Shown here piece after piece: positions 12,975 to 13,860 of a stretch of 13,860 bases of DNA. Origin of the DNA: Polyangia bacterium (GTDB lineage Bacteria; Myxococcota_A; Polyangia; Polyangiales; Polyangiaceae); NCBI GenBank assembly GCA_030433055.1, contig JAUILJ010000104.1, positions 1 through 13,860 of the forward strand, read 5' to 3'. The first letter of the stretch is position 1. Every line of letters starts with the position of its first letter. The position numbers and the translations under genes are program-made. Below the pieces are notes generated by a model. It searched no databases, was not told where the DNA came from, and saw only the letters and a list, made by a program, of their open reading frames with translations.

Positions 12975-13009
12975 CGTGACCTCGGAAAACGCACCCACGC
13001 AGGGTCACG
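12975..13009. promoter_or_regulatory. Inverted repeat CGTGACC-N21-GGTCACG in divergent promoter region
   Basis: CGTGACC (12975-12981) and GGTCACG (13003-13009) are perfect 7-bp complements 21 bases apart, inside the 174-bp gap between the sigma factor gene and the MerF-like gene. Arms spaced by about two helical turns suit a dimeric regulator that could control both directions. No MerR or ArsR gene is present in the window to pair with it. Confidence 0.4.
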
Positions 13010-13070
13010 CCACGCGCCCGAGGTGCCTAGTGCAGGCTCCAGGCCGCAAAGGCCACTGAAGAGGAGTCCC

Positions 13071-13370
13071 ATGAATTCAAGGTCTGTCCAGAAATCGAAG
13101 GTCGGTCGCGTCGGCATCGCCGCGGTCGCAGCGATGATCGCGTGCGCTGGGTGGTGCGCCCTCCCGTTGCTCTTGCCCTTGGTCGGCGCTGGCGCCGCCG
13201 CGGGGCTCGCGCGCTGGTTTGGCCCCGGCGCCGAGCTGTTCGTCGGCAGCGGTGTCTTCGTTTCGGTCCTGGTGGTGATGGCGCTGAGGAGCCGCGCGCG
13301 GCGTAGGCGGGCGCTGCAACGTGGCGAGGCAGGTTGCTGTGGCGCAGACGCCTTGCAGGAGGCGCGCTGA
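13071..13370 (+). CDS. Small MerF-like membrane protein (putative heavy-metal/mercury transport)
   Basis: The product is 99 aa. GAGGAG at 13061-13066 precedes the ATG, fixing the start. The layout follows MerF: a first membrane segment containing Cys and Pro (ACAGWCALPLLLPLVGAGAAAG, residues ~24-45, with C25 and C29), a second membrane segment (ELFVGSGVFVSVLVVMAL, ~55-72), a basic stretch (RSRARRRR) and a C-terminal vicinal pair C89-C90 in EAGCCGAD. MerF uses two Cys pairs to pass Hg(II) inward; here the first pair is C-x-x-x-C instead of CC, so the metal or mechanism may differ. Its stop overlaps the next start by one base (TGATG). Family assignment is by layout, not by a diagnostic motif, so other small metal-handling proteins remain possible. 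Confidence 0.6.
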   Translation: MNSRSVQKSKVGRVGIAAVAAMIACAGWCALPLLLPLVGAGAAAGLARWFGPGAELFVGSGVFVSVLVVMALRSRARRRRALQRGEAGCCGADALQEAR

Positions 13371-13816
13371 TGTCCAAGCCCGCCAGCGGTTGTGGCTGTG
13401 GCACGCCCACCACCCAGCGACCGATCGTGTGTTTGCTCGAAGGGCGGACCGCACAGGAGCGCCGGCTCGCGGAGTTCGCCGCGTTGTTCGTCTACCTCGA
13501 GCGCACCGAACAGCTGAGCGGCGCGTTCCGCTGGTACTTCCGTGCGGAGGAGAGCTGCGCAGAGCAAGGCGAGCTCGAGGCGCGGGTCCGCGATCTGGCG
13601 GCACAGGAGCAGAGCTGCTGCCCTTTCTTCCAGTTCTCGGTTCGCCGGGAGAAGGACCTAGTGGTGTGGGAGGCGCGCGCTCCCGAGGCCGCGCAGGAGG
13701 TGCTGGAAGCCTTCATGCTGCTACCTCGAGACCTGCAGCGCGGGACCAGTGTCGAGCGCTTGAAGCAACGGTTCAGCAGCGCTGGGCTCCAGTTCTCGGA
13801 GCCAGAAGCCGGCTAG
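13370..13816 (+). CDS. Cys-rich small soluble protein, probable partner of the MerF-like protein
   Basis: The product is 148 aa with no signal peptide. GGAGG lies about ten bases before the ATG. Cys positions are C8, C10 (SGCGCGT), C21 (IVCLLEG), C63 and the vicinal pair C83-C84 in AAQEQSCCPFFQFSV, followed by VVWEARAPEAAQEVLEAF. The segment 'E-x-x-CC-x-F-F-x-F...P-E-A' is one I associate with uncharacterised proteins next to mercury or heavy-metal resistance genes in actinobacteria and myxobacteria. Vicinal Cys suggests soft-metal binding or thiol chemistry in the cytoplasm. The one-base overlap with the MerF-like gene means coupled expression. Function is inferred from Cys pattern and neighbour only. 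Confidence 0.65.
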   Translation: MSKPASGCGCGTPTTQRPIVCLLEGRTAQERRLAEFAALFVYLERTEQLSGAFRWYFRAEESCAEQGELEARVRDLAAQEQSCCPFFQFSVRREKDLVVWEARAPEAAQEVLEAFMLLPRDLQRGTSVERLKQRFSSAGLQFSEPEAG

Positions 13817-13860
13817 TCGCGCCGGCGTCGGAGTAGCCAACCGAGTGCGACCAGGCCAAG
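13813..13860 (-). CDS. C-terminal end of a surface protein with MYXO-CTERM-like tail (partial)
   Basis: Reading the minus strand from the window edge gives LGLVALGWLLRRRRD and a TAG stop at 13815-13813. A hydrophobic stretch followed immediately by an Arg cluster at the very end of a protein is the pattern of MYXO-CTERM and related sorting tails. The stop overlaps the stop of the plus-strand Cys-rich gene (shared CTAG), so the genes converge with no spacer. Only 15 codons are visible, and the rest of the protein lies outside the window. Confidence 0.6.
   Translation of the reverse strand, partial: LGLVALGWLLRRRRD

Overview
The window is high-GC, gene-dense DNA of myxobacterial type (Myxococcota, most likely Polyangia). 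The evidence is the set of families present: many lipoproteins, Gly/Ala/Ser-rich linkers, a bacterial enhancer-binding protein with a matching sigma-54 promoter, ECF-type sigma factors, and a gene at the right edge ending in a hydrophobic stretch plus an Arg cluster like MYXO-CTERM sorting tails. No RNA gene, CRISPR array or complete insertion sequence was seen.

Layout. (1) 1-1069: a signal-peptide gene leaves the left edge on the minus strand. After an intergenic stretch with 15-bp tandem repeats come two overlapping small lipoprotein genes on the plus strand. (2) 1275-3781: two minus-strand secreted proteins, one a lipoprotein with a repeat-encoded linker and a propeller-like C-terminal domain, the other built of three ~100-residue repeats. 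(3) 4089-5353: a tightly coupled pair, a YkgJ-type cysteine-cluster protein and a SAM-dependent methyltransferase. (4) 5655-7258, minus strand: an envelope operon (DUF4398 lipoprotein, then DUF4398/OmpA lipoprotein) followed by a coiled-coil sll1863-like stress protein. It diverges from (5) 7500-9176, a XylR/DmpR-type sigma-54 activator. The shared intergenic region holds a good -24/-12 sigma-54 promoter facing the envelope operon. (6) 9245-11230: a zone of gene decay. A C-terminal remnant of a cyclic beta-1,2-glucan synthase (GH94 domain) lies on the minus strand, and next to it a degenerate, internally deleted copy of the YkgJ-methyltransferase pair lies on the plus strand. (7) 11329-13816: a c-type cytochrome lipoprotein; a sigma factor overlapping a Cys-containing membrane protein on the minus strand; and, divergent from these, a MerF-like small membrane protein overlapping a Cys-rich soluble protein, which suggests a heavy-metal handling module.

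How the genes work together. The clearest circuit is the sigma-54 activator with its divergent envelope operon: a small-molecule sensor of the XylR/DmpR type appears to control cell-wall-anchoring lipoproteins instead of a catabolic pathway. The YkgJ-methyltransferase pair seems to be a real functional unit, because both members occur in the same order in the decayed second copy. The sigma factor/membrane protein pair and the MerF-like/Cys-cluster pair share an intergenic region with a perfect 7-bp inverted repeat and may be co-regulated.
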